Assembly (NCBI RefSeq): GCF_016591975.1
Contig: NZ_AP024169.1
Coordinates: 3,945,001-4,009,000 of the forward strand
Length of the DNA: 64,000 nt
Reading direction: 5' to 3'
Source of the DNA: Anaeromicropila herbilytica
GTDB taxonomy: Bacteria; Bacillota; Clostridia; Lachnospirales; Lachnospiraceae
Of the stretch, positions 53,261 to 63,262 are shown in pieces. Position numbers and translations under genes: made by a program. Below the pieces are notes generated by a model, which was not told the DNA's origin, did not search any database, and saw only the letters and a list, made by a program, of their open reading frames with translations. Position 1 is the first letter of the stretch; every line of letters begins with the position of its first letter.

Positions 53261-53333
53261 CTATGCTTTGTACCTGGCTTTTATTATGTTGTAGTATATA
53301 TTTTCTCGTATATTTTAAATTAAATATACTTAA

Positions 53334-55727
53334 TTACATTACAAGTAATACTTCATTTACATCTTTCATCTTATCTGCTGGGATGTAATTCTTTTCTAAT
53401 TTTTCTCCATTTAAGTAGAATTCTTTATATCCGCTTTCAGCGCCTGATTTATTTTCTACTTTAATGTTAAGTTGTTTTCCTCTAAATACTTTAGAGATCT
53501 CGAATTCTTTCCAATCACTTGGAACAGATGGAGCAACTAATAAACCGTTAAGATCAGGTCTCATACCTAGGATACCTTCTACACATCCAACCATTACAGT
53601 TGATGCAGTACCAGTTAACCAATGTACATGAGATCTTCCTTCGAATGGACTTCCTGTAGCTTCTGTAAATTGTCCATGGCAGTATGGCTCTAATTTTCTT
53701 GTATCAGCATCATCATTTTGAGAAGCTGGTGAGCTTTCTGTAAAGTATTCGAATGCACGATTACCATGACCCATTAGTGATTCTGCTAAGATAATCCATC
53801 CTTGAGGTTGTGAGAAGATACCACCATTTTCTTTTGTAGATGGGTTAAATAATAATGCAAGTGCACCGTCAAAAGCATGATCTACATAAGAAGGAGCCAT
53901 TAATCTTACACCATAAGGAGTATTCAATTCTCTATGAACAGATTCTAATGCTGCTTCTGCTTGATCTTTGGTTGCAAGACCAGAGATAACTGCCCATGAT
54001 TGAGGATTTAACCACATATTAGCTTCTGGATCTTTCTTAGAACCGATTACTTGACCATCTTCTTTGTATCCACGGATGAATCTATCATCTTCCCAACAAC
54101 ATTTTTGAATGGTATCATATAATTCTTTTTGTACTCTATCTAGGTATGCAACGTATTCAGTATCGTTCTTGTCTTCTGCGAATCCACGAAGAACTGTCAT
54201 TGCATAGTATAATTGAAGTGCTACGAATGAAGATTCACCTTTTTTACCAAGTCTTAAGCAGTCATTCCAATCTGCATGAAGACCAGCTGGCATGTTGTGA
54301 TCTCCTAATCTTTCCATTGAGAAGTTGATCGCTCTCTTTAAGTGATCATATACAGAACCTTCTCCACCATTTGCATAAACAATTACTTCATCAATAAATT
54401 CTTTATTTCCTGATTCTGCAATATATTTAAGAACAGTTGGGAATAACCATAAAGCATCATCTGCACGGTATGCTGGATGTCCAGTTGCTTGAACATAAGA
54501 AGCATCATCTGGAGTATCTTCATGACCTGCATTGTGATCAAATTTAACAAGTGGAAGTCCGCCACCATTATCAACTTGAGCTGATAACATGAAACGAATC
54601 TTTTCAACTGCCATCTCTGGATCTAAGTGAATGATACCTTGAATATCTTGTACTGTATCACGGTATCCATATCCGTTACGAAGACCACAGTAGATGAATG
54701 AAGCTGCTCTTGACCAGATAAATGTCATGAAACATTGATAAGCATTCCATGTATTGATCATTGCATTGAAAGCTTCACTTGGTGTGTTAACTTGTAAATG
54801 AGATAATTTTCCATGCCAGTAAGCTTTTAATTCTTCTAATTCTTTATCAACAACTGATAAATCTTTATAGCTATCTAAGATCTTAGATGATTCTACATCA
54901 TCATATTGTCCTAGTACGTAAGCGATTTCTTTTGTTTCTCCTGGTTGAAGTGTAAGTGCTGAGTGAAGTGCTCCACATCCATTTGTATTGTAGTTAAGAG
55001 TGTTATCACACATACCTTTTTCAACAGCGATTGGGTTACCATAGCTATGGTAGTTACCAATGAAGGCCTCTTTATCACCATTGTAGGATGTAACATCTGC
55101 ACCAACTAAACCAAAGAATCTTTCTTTATGATTGGTTCCTGTTTCATCTTTCCACATGTTTGGATTGATGGATTGAAGAATCTTATTCTTCTTGAAATCT
55201 GTCTTTGTGATGAATAGTGTATATTGTAAGTTTACTTGATCGTTTTCATAATTACTGTCGTTTGTAAATTCAATGAAACCAAAAGTAGAGATTTTTCTTA
55301 CTCTATCAGTAGTATTGGTTACTTTAAGTCTCCATACTTCGTAAGTTCTATCAAGTGGTACATAGTATAAAGCTTCTGATTTGATTCCAGCATATTCAGC
55401 TTTGATATTTGTATAAGCTGTACCATGATGACATTCATTTTTGTAAACGCTTAAATCTTTACCAACTGGTTGCCATGATGCTGACCAGTAATCATTTGCT
55501 TCATCATCTCTTAAGTAGATGTATCTACCTGGTTTATCTTCTTGGTTAAATATGTAACGAGATATTCTTCCGTTTGCACCGCTCTTAACAAAGCTGTATC
55601 CACCAGCGTTATTAGAAATGATTGCACCATATGCTGGTGAACCTAAATAGTTTGCCCATGGAGCTGGAGTATTAGGTTTAGTAATAACATATTCTTTGTT
55701 CTTTTCATCAAAATAACCGTAATTCAT
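53334..55727 (-). CDS. GH94 disaccharide phosphorylase, cellobiose phosphorylase type
   Basis: 797 residues, the length of GH94 cellobiose phosphorylases. It begins MNYGYFDEKNKEYVITKPNT and has NAGGYSFVKSGANGRISRYI, then GLRNGYGYRDTVQDIQGIIH. GLHADWNDCLRLG carries the catalytic general-acid Asp, and the core ends with ATGSPFEGRSHVHWLTGTAS. Such enzymes split beta-glucosidic disaccharides with phosphate to glucose 1-phosphate. The N-terminal part differs enough from characterised clostridial cellobiose phosphorylases that a related substrate (laminaribiose or cellobionate) is possible. No signal peptide. AAAGGAG precedes the ATG. Confidence 0.85.
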   Translation of the reverse strand: MNYGYFDEKNKEYVITKPNTPAPWANYLGSPAYGAIISNNAGGYSFVKSGANGRISRYIFNQEDKPGRYIYLRDDEANDYWSASWQPVGKDLSVYKNECHHGTAYTNIKAEYAGIKSEALYYVPLDRTYEVWRLKVTNTTDRVRKISTFGFIEFTNDSNYENDQVNLQYTLFITKTDFKKNKILQSINPNMWKDETGTNHKERFFGLVGADVTSYNGDKEAFIGNYHSYGNPIAVEKGMCDNTLNYNTNGCGALHSALTLQPGETKEIAYVLGQYDDVESSKILDSYKDLSVVDKELEELKAYWHGKLSHLQVNTPSEAFNAMINTWNAYQCFMTFIWSRAASFIYCGLRNGYGYRDTVQDIQGIIHLDPEMAVEKIRFMLSAQVDNGGGLPLVKFDHNAGHEDTPDDASYVQATGHPAYRADDALWLFPTVLKYIAESGNKEFIDEVIVYANGGEGSVYDHLKRAINFSMERLGDHNMPAGLHADWNDCLRLGKKGESSFVALQLYYAMTVLRGFAEDKNDTEYVAYLDRVQKELYDTIQKCCWEDDRFIRGYKEDGQVIGSKKDPEANMWLNPQSWAVISGLATKDQAEAALESVHRELNTPYGVRLMAPSYVDHAFDGALALLFNPSTKENGGIFSQPQGWIILAESLMGHGNRAFEYFTESSPASQNDDADTRKLEPYCHGQFTEATGSPFEGRSHVHWLTGTASTVMVGCVEGILGMRPDLNGLLVAPSVPSDWKEFEISKVFRGKQLNIKVENKSGAESGYKEFYLNGEKLEKNYIPADKMKDVNEVLLVM

Positions 55728-56071
55728 TGATAGTCTCCTTTATATGTTTACTTTTTCTTTTTATAACTTCATTTTTTCTTTTGCTTTTATGTATTACAGT
55801 TTAGTTAATTCATAAAACTATATTAGTATTTTATGTTGAATTATTTGATTAGACAATGTGTTATCTTATATAGATTTGGATTATGAGATACACTTTGGAG
55901 CAATTATTTCAATGATAAAATTATAATAAAAATAAATACATTTAGCACATTTGTTTCCAACATATTATAAATTATATTTTTAAACAATATGCAATATTTT
56001 ATCATTATTGTGATTTCACAATATTCGCATTATTTCCACATATACATTGTACTAAATAGCTACTTGTGTTA
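55728..56071. other. Upstream region of the GH94 gene
   Basis: About 340 bp, very AT-rich, with homopolymer T stretches. It should contain the GH94 promoter. No cre-like operator, repeat or small gene is recognised. Confidence 0.4.
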
Positions 56072-56115
56072 AAAAAATCTATAAGAGTACCCTTGGGCAA
56101 CCTTATAGATTTTTT
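56072..56115 (-). terminator. Terminator after the Ig-like surface protein gene
   Basis: AAAAAATCTATAAG pairs with CTTATAGATTTTTT around a 16-base loop. Confidence 0.8.
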
Positions 56116-56144
56116 GTTTTTCACTATATTTACTTCACAATTTA

Positions 56145-58373
56145 TTATTCCGTTACAACTATATTTCCAATATTATTTAATGTGTAAGTTCTTGTTCCAT
56201 TAGTAATCTTTATCGAGACATTGTATAAAGTAGCAGTTACATGCGATACACTAAATGAACTTCCATCAAAGTTCATTCTTGACGCTATTTCAGATGTATT
56301 ACTAGAGATGAATTTAACATCTGCTAAGCTATATCCTGTAGGTAGCGATAAACATGACTCTATGGTTGCTTTTGATACAACACCGTTTGTAATTCTGTTC
56401 GAATTTAATGTAGCATTAGGAGCTGCTGCTGAATCTGTAACACCAAAAGTTCCTCTAGCAACTTCAACATTATTGATATAAGCAATAATTGTATAAGTAC
56501 CCACTGTTTCTGCTATGATATTACCAGATGTATCAAGATTAATAGCATTACCCGTCATCGATGAAACATTGCCATTTGGAGTTGTTATTTTAAATACTGC
56601 TTTTGAGGTAACATTCTGTACTTTATAACCTGATGCATTCAAAGTATAAAGAGATACCTGTGCCACATGTGGTGTAGATATGGTATTATCATATCTATGT
56701 GCAATATCCAGATTCTTGATACCAATAATGGAGTACGTTTTTTCTACGTTGTCTGCTGCAACTACCGTTACTGTGATGTATTTTGGTGCTAAATTTCCCG
56801 ACTTTACTTGATATACAGTCGTACCAGCTGCTACTGGTGTAAACGCAAATGTATAACCTCCATTTGCAGTAACCCCTGATAAACTTGTATTTGAAACAGA
56901 TGAACCGGTATATCTAGTTAAAGTAATTGTTTGACCATCCATAGGCTTACCGTATTGATCAACAATCGATACGTATGCTGTAGGATTATTCATTCCACCA
57001 GTTAATGAACCTGTTACAGTTGTAGGAACCTGTATTGTAGCTGCAAGCGAAGAAGCGGTAACTATAATAGGAACTACTTTTGTAATAGAACCAGCGATAA
57101 TCTTAACATAACCAGTTCCCACAGCTACTGGGGTAATTACTCCAGAACGAGAGTCTACAATAACAATGTTCGAATCTAAGGCTTCAAAAGTAACATTTTT
57201 ACCATTCGCTCCAGTCGATTGACCTTGGAATTTATCGTTGATTTGTACATATAATGATTTATTTCTCTCATTTAATGAGATTGTATTTACAGGTGACGTA
57301 AATGAGACCTTAGATCCAGTAGCTGCAATGGTATAATTATCAATACTATTAATAATGGAACTGCTGCCAGTCACACTAATTCTATTGGATCTTACTTGAG
57401 TACCTGTTGCAACATTTGTATACACAATTGTTACATATGCCATTGCTCCAGCTGATAATGTGATTTTATTATTCACAACAGGAACCGTAGATTCAAATGT
57501 TACAAACGTATCCCCTGTTATATCCATTCCATTTTGATCATATACAGTATAAGCAATAGGTGAAGCAGTACCTGCTTTCACAGTCTGATCATTAGCATTG
57601 ATTCTTGCAACACTGCCTTGGGAATAACTCAATGTACCTGTTAGCATATTGCCTCCCACTCTTACATTGATATTATAAGTCTGGCCAGGTGTAAGATTGG
57701 TGTAGCTTTCAATAAGCAAGGACGTTCTATCAGCAGATAGTATTACCCCCTTAACATATTCTCTTCCTTGGGTTGATGCGTTGTATATAATAATATCATC
57801 TTTGGTTACTGTAGAGTCTATTGGGGAATTGAATTCAACTGTAAACGTATTGGATTTATTCAATTTCACATTCGAGATCTTTAAAGGTACATTTACAGTT
57901 AAATCTTGTGATACCGCAGTAAATCTTCCAGCCTTTTTATAAGCATTGTTTTTAGCAGTTTTAGCTGTAATTGTAAAAGAACCTGCTTTCTTAGTTGAAA
58001 CAACTCCTTTGGAATTCACAGTTGCACCAGCGGTATTGTTATTGTTGTCAATAAAAAAATAGACTTTATCTGTACATTTTTTACCCGATTTAGTCGTTAT
58101 AGTTGTATTAAAATCATATACTGATTTACCAACTCCAACTTCTGTAGCTGGATTATTGATCGTAATTGCTTTGGCACTTACCTTTTTCTTACTCGAGTGT
58201 GCTTTTTTAGCATTTACTTTATATCCATATGTTCTTTCTAAAGTAATATTATCATTCGTTATGTTTCTTTGAATTGCTGTTGCTGCAGATGCAGTCATTG
58301 ATGGGACTGCTGTTGTCACAACAAGTGCTATTGCCATACTTGATGCAATGCTTTTTAATAATTTACGCTTCAT
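56145..58373 (-). CDS. Secreted protein with bacterial Ig-like repeats
   Basis: 742 residues. A Sec signal peptide is evident (MKRKLLKSIASSMAIALVVT, cleavage probably after TASAA). The rest is beta-rich and Thr/Val/Asn-rich, in several Ig-like units of about 80-100 residues. One Big_2-like unit ends KGVVSTKKAGSFTITAKTAK, and another reads SGVITPVAVGTGYVKIIAGS. No SLH, LPXTG or enzymatic domain is visible, so how it is held at the surface is unclear. It has no Cys in the mature part. GGAGGGAAA precedes the ATG. It is transcribed alone. Likely a structural or adhesive surface protein. Confidence 0.7.
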   Translation of the reverse strand: MKRKLLKSIASSMAIALVVTTAVPSMTASAATAIQRNITNDNITLERTYGYKVNAKKAHSSKKKVSAKAITINNPATEVGVGKSVYDFNTTITTKSGKKCTDKVYFFIDNNNNTAGATVNSKGVVSTKKAGSFTITAKTAKNNAYKKAGRFTAVSQDLTVNVPLKISNVKLNKSNTFTVEFNSPIDSTVTKDDIIIYNASTQGREYVKGVILSADRTSLLIESYTNLTPGQTYNINVRVGGNMLTGTLSYSQGSVARINANDQTVKAGTASPIAYTVYDQNGMDITGDTFVTFESTVPVVNNKITLSAGAMAYVTIVYTNVATGTQVRSNRISVTGSSSIINSIDNYTIAATGSKVSFTSPVNTISLNERNKSLYVQINDKFQGQSTGANGKNVTFEALDSNIVIVDSRSGVITPVAVGTGYVKIIAGSITKVVPIIVTASSLAATIQVPTTVTGSLTGGMNNPTAYVSIVDQYGKPMDGQTITLTRYTGSSVSNTSLSGVTANGGYTFAFTPVAAGTTVYQVKSGNLAPKYITVTVVAADNVEKTYSIIGIKNLDIAHRYDNTISTPHVAQVSLYTLNASGYKVQNVTSKAVFKITTPNGNVSSMTGNAINLDTSGNIIAETVGTYTIIAYINNVEVARGTFGVTDSAAAPNATLNSNRITNGVVSKATIESCLSLPTGYSLADVKFISSNTSEIASRMNFDGSSFSVSHVTATLYNVSIKITNGTRTYTLNNIGNIVVTE

Positions 58374-58588
58374 TTACTTTTCCCTCCCTGGAATATACTA
58401 TTGTTTATCAGAGAAATTTTCCATTTATTTATCTGAACACTTGCTAAATTAGTCCTGGATTATGTCAATTTTTTGTCTAGCATATGTCAAAAATGGATTT
58501 TTGTAGTATTCTAGGACTAATTAATCATCAGCGCAAAGAAAAACAGTATTAATTGTTCACTAAATTAGCAATGTTTTTAGATAATAAA

Positions 58589-58644
58589 AAATCAACCTAT
58601 AAAACAAACTTCAATTATTCTAGTTCGTTCTATAGGTTGATTTT
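58589..58644. terminator. Terminator after hslO
   Basis: AAAATCAACCTATA pairs with TATAGGTTGATTTT around a long loop, 12 bases after the hslO stop codon. Confidence 0.75.
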
Positions 58645-58655
58645 ATTCTACTTTC

Positions 58656-59534
58656 TTACTTACTCCTCTTAATAATCCCCTTCAATTCCTCCACGGAGAA
58701 CATATAATGCTTATTACAGAAATGACAATTTACCTCAATAGGCTCACCATCATCAATCATCTCCTGAATATCCTTCTTACCTATACTCACAATTGCTTTC
58801 TCCACGCGTTCCTTAGAACAATTACAATAGAACTGTGTTGGCATTGTATCCATAATCTCAACGCCAAATTCACCAAGAACATGCTCTAGAATCATCTCAG
58901 GTGTATAATCATTATCTAGTAAGCTTGTAATTGATGTAATCTCACCTATCTTCTTTTCTAACTTACTGATTACCTCTTCCTCTGCAAATGGCATTAATTG
59001 AATAATAAAACCACCAGCTTGTTTTACTGTATTATCTTTATTCATCAGTACACCAAGTGCTACGGATGAAGGCACTTGTTCACTTGTTGCGAAGTAATAA
59101 GTTAAATCTTCTGCAATCTCTCCAGATACTAGATGTGTTTGTCCTACATATGGCTCTTTTAATCCCATATCTTTGATAACACTTAATACTCCAAGATCTA
59201 ATGCTTTACCTACATCAAGTTTTCCTTTATCACTTGGTGGAAGCATAACGTCTGGGTTGAAGACATAACCCTTTACATTTGCTTTTGCGTCTGCTGTGAC
59301 AGTTAATCCCTCAATTGGTCCACTACACTTGATCTGTAGTGTAAGAAGTTCATCTTCGCCCTTCATCATACTTCCCATCATACTTCCTGCTGTTAATAAT
59401 CTACCTAATGCAGCAGTTGCAATTGGGCTTGTATTATGAGCTTGTCTTGCTTCTTCTACTAATTCTTTTGTTGTTGCTGCGAATGCACGAATTTGGTGAT
59501 TGGCAGCAGTTGCTCTTACTATATAATCTGACAT
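58656..59534 (-). CDS. hslO: Redox-regulated chaperone Hsp33
   Basis: Start chosen at the ATG at 59534 with AAAGGAG; six codons upstream lack a site. The 292-residue protein begins SDYIVRATAANHQIRAFAAT, has QIKCSGPIEGLTVTADAKAN, and carries the C-terminal zinc cluster as FYCNCSKERVEKAI and CHFCNKHYMF (C-x-C plus C-x-x-C). The cluster releases zinc on oxidation and switches the protein into a holdase that protects unfolding proteins, for example under hypochlorite stress. In an anaerobe it would serve during oxygen exposure. Confidence 0.95.
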   Translation of the reverse strand: MSDYIVRATAANHQIRAFAATTKELVEEARQAHNTSPIATAALGRLLTAGSMMGSMMKGEDELLTLQIKCSGPIEGLTVTADAKANVKGYVFNPDVMLPPSDKGKLDVGKALDLGVLSVIKDMGLKEPYVGQTHLVSGEIAEDLTYYFATSEQVPSSVALGVLMNKDNTVKQAGGFIIQLMPFAEEEVISKLEKKIGEITSITSLLDNDYTPEMILEHVLGEFGVEIMDTMPTQFYCNCSKERVEKAIVSIGKKDIQEMIDDGEPIEVNCHFCNKHYMFSVEELKGIIKRSK

Positions 59535-59642
59535 GTTATTCTCCTTTTTCATCTAAAATCATTCATTGGTAATAGGCAAAATTTTATTTCAATCGTGTAT
59601 GGTGTAATTTTACAACCCACATTATCTCAAAATTGTTTTGCG

Positions 59643-60449
59643 TTACTGCTCATCCGTATAATACTTCTTCTCTTGTCTTTTCTCTCTCGCCACAATATAG
59701 ATTCTCTCGCTTGTCTCTTTTGGTTCCTCATTCGTAAATGCATCGTAAGCTGTTACGAATTCCATTCCAGCTTCTTCAATTAGCCTTTTTATCGTATCTA
59801 GAGAATATGCTCTCTGATAATGTGTCTCATCGAATCTTCGAAAGAGGTCTTCCTCTTCTTTCACATAGATTGTCAAATCATACTCATTTAACTTTTCCTC
59901 GACATCATAATAATTATCCCAGATAAAGCTTGTATCTTCTCGATTCTCAGCAATTGTGTTATCTGCAAGAATCTTCTCATACTTATATTCTGTATTCATA
60001 TCAAAGATAAATACACCATTGGTATCAAGATAATTATTTACCAAACCAAATACCTTTATTAAATCTTCTTCGGATAAAATATAGTTCATACTATCGCATA
60101 TACTTACCACTGCTTTTACTGTTCCATACAATTCGAACTCTCTCATATCCTGTAATAGATATAAGATATTCCTTCTACCTTCTTCAAGTTCCTCTTCGGA
60201 TAAGCTTTCACTTAGCTTCTCTAGCGCTATTGCTAACATCTCTTCGGAATTATCTATTCCTATCATGTCATATCCCTTTTTAAAGAGTCTCTCTGTGATA
60301 CTACCTGTTCCACATCCTAAATCTAAGACCAATCCTTCTGACACTTCGTATTTACTTAGTAACTGAATTAAATACTCACTCCATTTATCATAAGGTATAT
60401 TATCCATAAAGGTATCATACACCTGCGCAAATCCTGTATATGCTTGCAT
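59643..60449 (-). CDS. Class I SAM-dependent methyltransferase
   Basis: 268 residues. Rossmann-type methyltransferase core with motif I LVLDLGCGTGSITERLFKKG near residue 42, then YDMIGIDNSEEMLAIALEKL (acidic residue of motif II) and a post-motif FIFDMNTEYKYEKI. The N-terminus (GFAQVYDTFMDNIPYDKW) is typical of a group of small-molecule methyltransferases found across Firmicutes. The substrate is unknown. AAGGAG precedes the ATG. It lies downstream of nothing obvious on the same strand and could be cotranscribed with hslO, 108 bp further on. Confidence 0.85.
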   Translation of the reverse strand: MQAYTGFAQVYDTFMDNIPYDKWSEYLIQLLSKYEVSEGLVLDLGCGTGSITERLFKKGYDMIGIDNSEEMLAIALEKLSESLSEEELEEGRRNILYLLQDMREFELYGTVKAVVSICDSMNYILSEEDLIKVFGLVNNYLDTNGVFIFDMNTEYKYEKILADNTIAENREDTSFIWDNYYDVEEKLNEYDLTIYVKEEEDLFRRFDETHYQRAYSLDTIKRLIEEAGMEFVTAYDAFTNEEPKETSERIYIVAREKRQEKKYYTDEQ

Positions 60450-60739
60450 ATTATCTCCTTGTCTCTAAACTTACTTTATTAGATAGTGTTTCCATTATCC
60501 TCTATCTTATTTTTTTGATTTTGTTCATAAAATTCATAGATTTCTTCTTGGCTAATAAGATATTAGCAATTTTTTAATAATAAGTCAAATGTTAGCTTTT
60601 TATCTTGTCATTGGTCTATTTATATGGTATCGTAGTTGAAATATTCCAACATTATTTGGTATATATTGGTTACTTAATAATTTGTTATTGTTACCTATGA
60701 ATTAAACTAGGTATCACACATGAAAAGGAGTGTTTCTAT

Positions 60740-61273
60740 ATGAAGTATTTCAAAAAACTGGTAGGCGAACATATTTATTTATCTCCAATGAATGTAGAAG
60801 ACGCAGCAACTTACGTAAAATGGCTAAATGATTTTAGCGTGACAGATGGTATTGGTTCATCTTTCCGTGTTGCGGATCTTGAAAGTGAGAAGAAGTGGAT
60901 TCTTGATAATGCAGGCAACTATCAATTTGCTATTGTACGTTTAGAAGATGATAAACTACTTGGTAATTGTGGAATCAATTCTATTGATCACTTAAGACAA
61001 TGTGCTGAAGTAGGTTTATTTATAGGTGAAGAGGAGAATCGAAACAAAGGATATGGAACAGAAGTACTTGACTTGCTCCTTGATTACGGATTCCATTATC
61101 TGAACCTCAATAATATCATGTTAAAAGTCTTCTCCTTTAATGAAAGAGCCATCTCTTGTTATAAAAAAGTTGGATTTAAAGAAATTGGACGTAGAAGAAA
61201 GGCCTATTACTTAAATGGGGAATTTCATGACGATGTCTTCATGGACATGCTAAAAGAAGAATATAAACAATAA
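60740..61273 (+). CDS. GNAT family N-acetyltransferase
   Basis: 177 residues of the RimJ/RimL/SpeG-like GNAT type. Acetyl-CoA binding is marked by VGLFIGEEENRNKGYGTEVL (R/Q-x-x-G-x-G/A, read here as RNKGYG). The C-terminal motif is NERAISCYKKVGFKEIGRRR, followed by YYLNGEFHDDVFMDML, a usual closing segment of the family. It transfers acetyl to an amine on a protein, polyamine or small molecule; the acceptor cannot be told from sequence. AAAAGGAGTG precedes the ATG. It diverges from the methyltransferase gene across a 290-bp gap. Confidence 0.88.
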   Translation: MKYFKKLVGEHIYLSPMNVEDAATYVKWLNDFSVTDGIGSSFRVADLESEKKWILDNAGNYQFAIVRLEDDKLLGNCGINSIDHLRQCAEVGLFIGEEENRNKGYGTEVLDLLLDYGFHYLNLNNIMLKVFSFNERAISCYKKVGFKEIGRRRKAYYLNGEFHDDVFMDMLKEEYKQ

Positions 61274-61607
61274 ATAATATATATTAAAATAATATATTCG
61301 TAATTTGGCTGTAACATTTGTAAATTTGTTACATATATATAGATTATAATTCAAAAAGGAGTTGATATTAAGCATCTTTACTACATTTCATACTATGAAA
61401 TAGCTTCGAACGCTATTTATCAGAGAAATCTAACTTGCTTACATATGTAAAGATTCGTAACCAACTTACCTCGTTATATGATTGAAAACAATGTGAAATA
61501 ATTTTTTGATAAAGGGGAGATTCATTAGCGAATTTAATTTCTTTCAATTAGTTAAATGTGAGCCAATTATATAACCAATAGTGACTGCGTAGTTATAACT
61601 AATCAAT
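61274..61607. other. Gap between the GNAT gene and xylB
   Basis: About 330 bp. A weak hairpin (AAATAGC/GCTATTT, 61398-61418) and an isolated AAGGAG at 61359 without a convincing reading frame are all I see before the xylB terminator. Confidence 0.4.
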
Positions 61608-61648
61608 GAAAATAGCCTTCTAGGGTTGCAACCTAGAAGGCTATTTTC
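61608..61648. terminator. Terminator after xylB
   Basis: A 17-bp perfect stem (GAAAATAGCCTTCTAGG and its complement) with a 7-base loop and T-rich flanks, 9 bases from the xylB stop codon. Confidence 0.9.
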
Positions 61649-61656
61649 TTTATTTA

Positions 61657-63126
61657 TTACACCATTTTTTCGTATACATCTTTTAATGCGGGATAAATTT
61701 CTTTAAATACATTATATTTTACATTATATTTTTCCACTAATTCTGCATCTTGTTCAGTCGTTTCTACGATACTAATTAATTTCTTAGTAGCTTCTTCTAC
61801 ATTAGAATATTTACCACAACCAACTGCAGCTAAGATAGCAGCACCGAAAGCAGGGCCTTCTTCACTGTTTGTCTTATCTACTTTTACATTAAGTACATTA
61901 GCCATAATCTTGCACCATAGTGGGCTCTTAGCTCCACCACCTGCGATACGTATTCTTTCAACATTTACTCCAAGTGATTTGGTAATCTCAAAAGAATCAC
62001 GAATTGCGAAAGCAACGCCTTCTAATACTGCTTGAGTCATATCTTCTCTTGTTGTTCCCATGTTCATTCCAACAAAGGCTCCTCTAGCATTAGGGTTGTT
62101 ATGAGGTGTTCTCTCACCCATTAGATATGGTAAGAAGTATACATTATTTTGTCCAAGCTCTGTGATGCCAGCTTGTTCATTACCATATTCTTTTGTCTTA
62201 ATAATCTCATCCATCCACCATTTGTTACAAGAAGCAGCGGATAACATTACACCCATAAAATGATATTTACCATCTGCATGAGCAAAGGAATGAAGCGCAT
62301 TTTGATCATCTACAGCAAAATTATCATTTACAATAAATACAGTTCCAGATGTTCCAAGAGATATGCTACACATTCCATTTCCAACTGTACCAGTACCAAC
62401 TGCTGCTACTGCATTATCTCCACCACCTGCAATTACTTTAGTTGTGGTTGGAATTTCTAATTCTTTCGCGATTTCTTCGGTTACTGTTCCAACTACTTCG
62501 TAGCTTTCATATATCTTTGCTAATTGTTCTTCTTTTAAGTCACAAAGTTCTAGCATCTCTTTTGACCAACATTTGTTCTCAACGTCAAATAAAAGCATAC
62601 CAGAAGCATCGGATACGTCTGTACAATGTACTTTGGATAGGCAATAAGCAATATAATCTTTTGGAAGCATGATCTTCTTTATCTTTGCAAAGTTCTCTGG
62701 TTCATGTTTCTTAAGCCATAATAACTTAGGAGCAGTGAATCCTGGGAAAGCCATATTTGCTGTATAACTAGAGATCTTCTCTCTTCCAATCTCTTTATTT
62801 AAATAATCACATTCCGCTTGTGTTCTACCATCATTCCATAGAATTGCTGGTCGGATTACTTGATCCTTCTCATCCAAGATAACAAGACCATGCATCTGTC
62901 CACTAAAGCTAATTCCATCAATTTGTGATTTATCACAATCTTTAATTAATTCCTTTGTTCCATCCATAAATCCATTGTACCAATCTTCTGGATTCTGTTC
63001 TGACCAACCTGGCTTTGGGAAATGTAATGGGTATTCTCTTGATACGATATTTTTAATATCACCATTTTCATCCATTAATAATAATTTTACAGCGGAAGTA
63101 CCTAAATCTACGCCAATATATAACAT
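61657..63126 (-). CDS. xylB: Xylulokinase
   Basis: 489 residues of the FGGY kinase family. It phosphorylates D-xylulose to xylulose 5-phosphate. The ATPase fold starts LYIGVDLGTSAVKLLLMDEN. GISFSGQMHGLVILDEKDQV holds the sugar site. AGGGDNAVAAVGTGTVGNGM and IRIAGGGAKSPLWCKIMANV are the adenosine-binding segments. Family members with QMHGLV are typically xylulokinases. GAGGGAGAAA precedes the ATG. xylA lies 136 bp upstream in the same direction, so xylose released from xylan can enter the pentose phosphate pathway. Confidence 0.95.
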   Translation of the reverse strand: MLYIGVDLGTSAVKLLLMDENGDIKNIVSREYPLHFPKPGWSEQNPEDWYNGFMDGTKELIKDCDKSQIDGISFSGQMHGLVILDEKDQVIRPAILWNDGRTQAECDYLNKEIGREKISSYTANMAFPGFTAPKLLWLKKHEPENFAKIKKIMLPKDYIAYCLSKVHCTDVSDASGMLLFDVENKCWSKEMLELCDLKEEQLAKIYESYEVVGTVTEEIAKELEIPTTTKVIAGGGDNAVAAVGTGTVGNGMCSISLGTSGTVFIVNDNFAVDDQNALHSFAHADGKYHFMGVMLSAASCNKWWMDEIIKTKEYGNEQAGITELGQNNVYFLPYLMGERTPHNNPNARGAFVGMNMGTTREDMTQAVLEGVAFAIRDSFEITKSLGVNVERIRIAGGGAKSPLWCKIMANVLNVKVDKTNSEEGPAFGAAILAAVGCGKYSNVEEATKKLISIVETTEQDAELVEKYNVKYNVFKEIYPALKDVYEKMV

Positions 63127-63172
63127 ACTTTTCTCCCTCTCTTTTTGAATTTTTACACAACATTAAAAGTAA

Positions 63173-63233
63173 AAATGTGGCGTACCTAAAAAAGATTACA
63201 CTATAGTACTCGATTTTAAGCACAGCCACACTT
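63173..63233 (-). terminator. Weak hairpin between xylA and xylB
   Basis: On the minus strand AAGTGTGGC pairs (one wobble) with GCCACATTT across a loop of about 43 bases and is followed by T residues. It might partly end the xylA transcript or set the xylA:xylB ratio. Confidence 0.35.
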
Positions 63234-63262
63234 CTACATTACTATAAAATCATAGTAATCAA